Shown: positions 5,746-5,756 of the stretch, piece after piece
Layout: every line of letters starts with the position of its first letter
Position numbering within the stretch: position 1 is the stretch's first letter
Assembly: GCA_045533175.1 (NCBI GenBank)
Contig: JAZSHJ010000108.1
Coordinates: forward strand, 1 to 5,756
Length of the DNA: 5,756 nt
Source of the DNA: SIG588 sp045533175
GTDB taxonomy: Bacteria > Bacillota > Clostridia > Oscillospirales > Acutalibacteraceae
Reading direction: 5' to 3'
Translations under genes and position numbers: made by a program
The notes under the pieces: generated by a model
What the model was told of the DNA's origin: nothing
The model's database searches: none
What the model saw: the letters and a program-made list of their open reading frames with translations, nothing else

Positions 5746-5756
5746 ATAATTTGTCT

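Noticed and set aside
5738..5753. TTGGCAC-N5-TTTG resembles a sigma-54 promoter (-24/-12)
   Set aside because: The -12 GC is TG here, no sigma-54 activator or downstream gene is visible, and it lies in the unassigned tail.

Overview
The window looks like chromosomal DNA from a Gram-positive anaerobe of the Clostridia, probably near the Oscillospiraceae/Ruminococcaceae. The evidence is a DUF4364 protein (a family I know from Clostridia), strong AGGAGG-type ribosome binding sites, sigma-A-like promoters, a Firmicutes-type RibU riboflavin transporter behind an FMN riboswitch, and moderately high GC with AT-rich intergenic regions. The placement is inferred from gene content, not from a marker gene.

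Layout, left to right. (1) A histidine phosphatase on the minus strand (32-688), with what appears to be its terminator stem at the left edge. (2) An XRE-type regulator on the plus strand (804-1490), divergent from the phosphatase. The 115-bp gap holds face-to-face promoter candidates and a tandem direct repeat. (3) A strong terminator (1502-1535). (4) A convergent, unrecognised multi-pass membrane protein on the minus strand (1534-2259), with its own promoter embedded in an AT-rich palindrome. (5) A tightly packed minus-strand operon transcribed from about 5187 down to 2328: a DUF4364 winged-helix protein (4558-5154), the tRNA CCA-adding enzyme cca (3209-4561) and a PflX-like radical SAM protein (2328-3218). 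The genes overlap by 4 and 10 nt, which suggests translational coupling. (6) On the plus strand, a consensus promoter, a complete FMN riboswitch, an intrinsic terminator and the start of a riboflavin ECF transporter S component (ribU, 5470-5712). This coding region stops after 80 residues, less than half the usual length, and the sequence beyond about 5697 no longer looks like RibU in any frame.

How the genes work together: the riboswitch should turn off riboflavin uptake when FMN is plentiful. cca supplies mature tRNA 3' ends. The DUF4364 and PflX-like proteins beside it have no established role, so the operon joins one known housekeeping enzyme to two poorly understood proteins. I see no tRNA or rRNA gene, CRISPR array or recognisable transposase. 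There is no clearly new multi-gene system. The observations most worth checking are the broken ribU, the perfect hairpin in the first codons of cca, and the repeat-bearing promoters of the XRE and membrane-protein genes.
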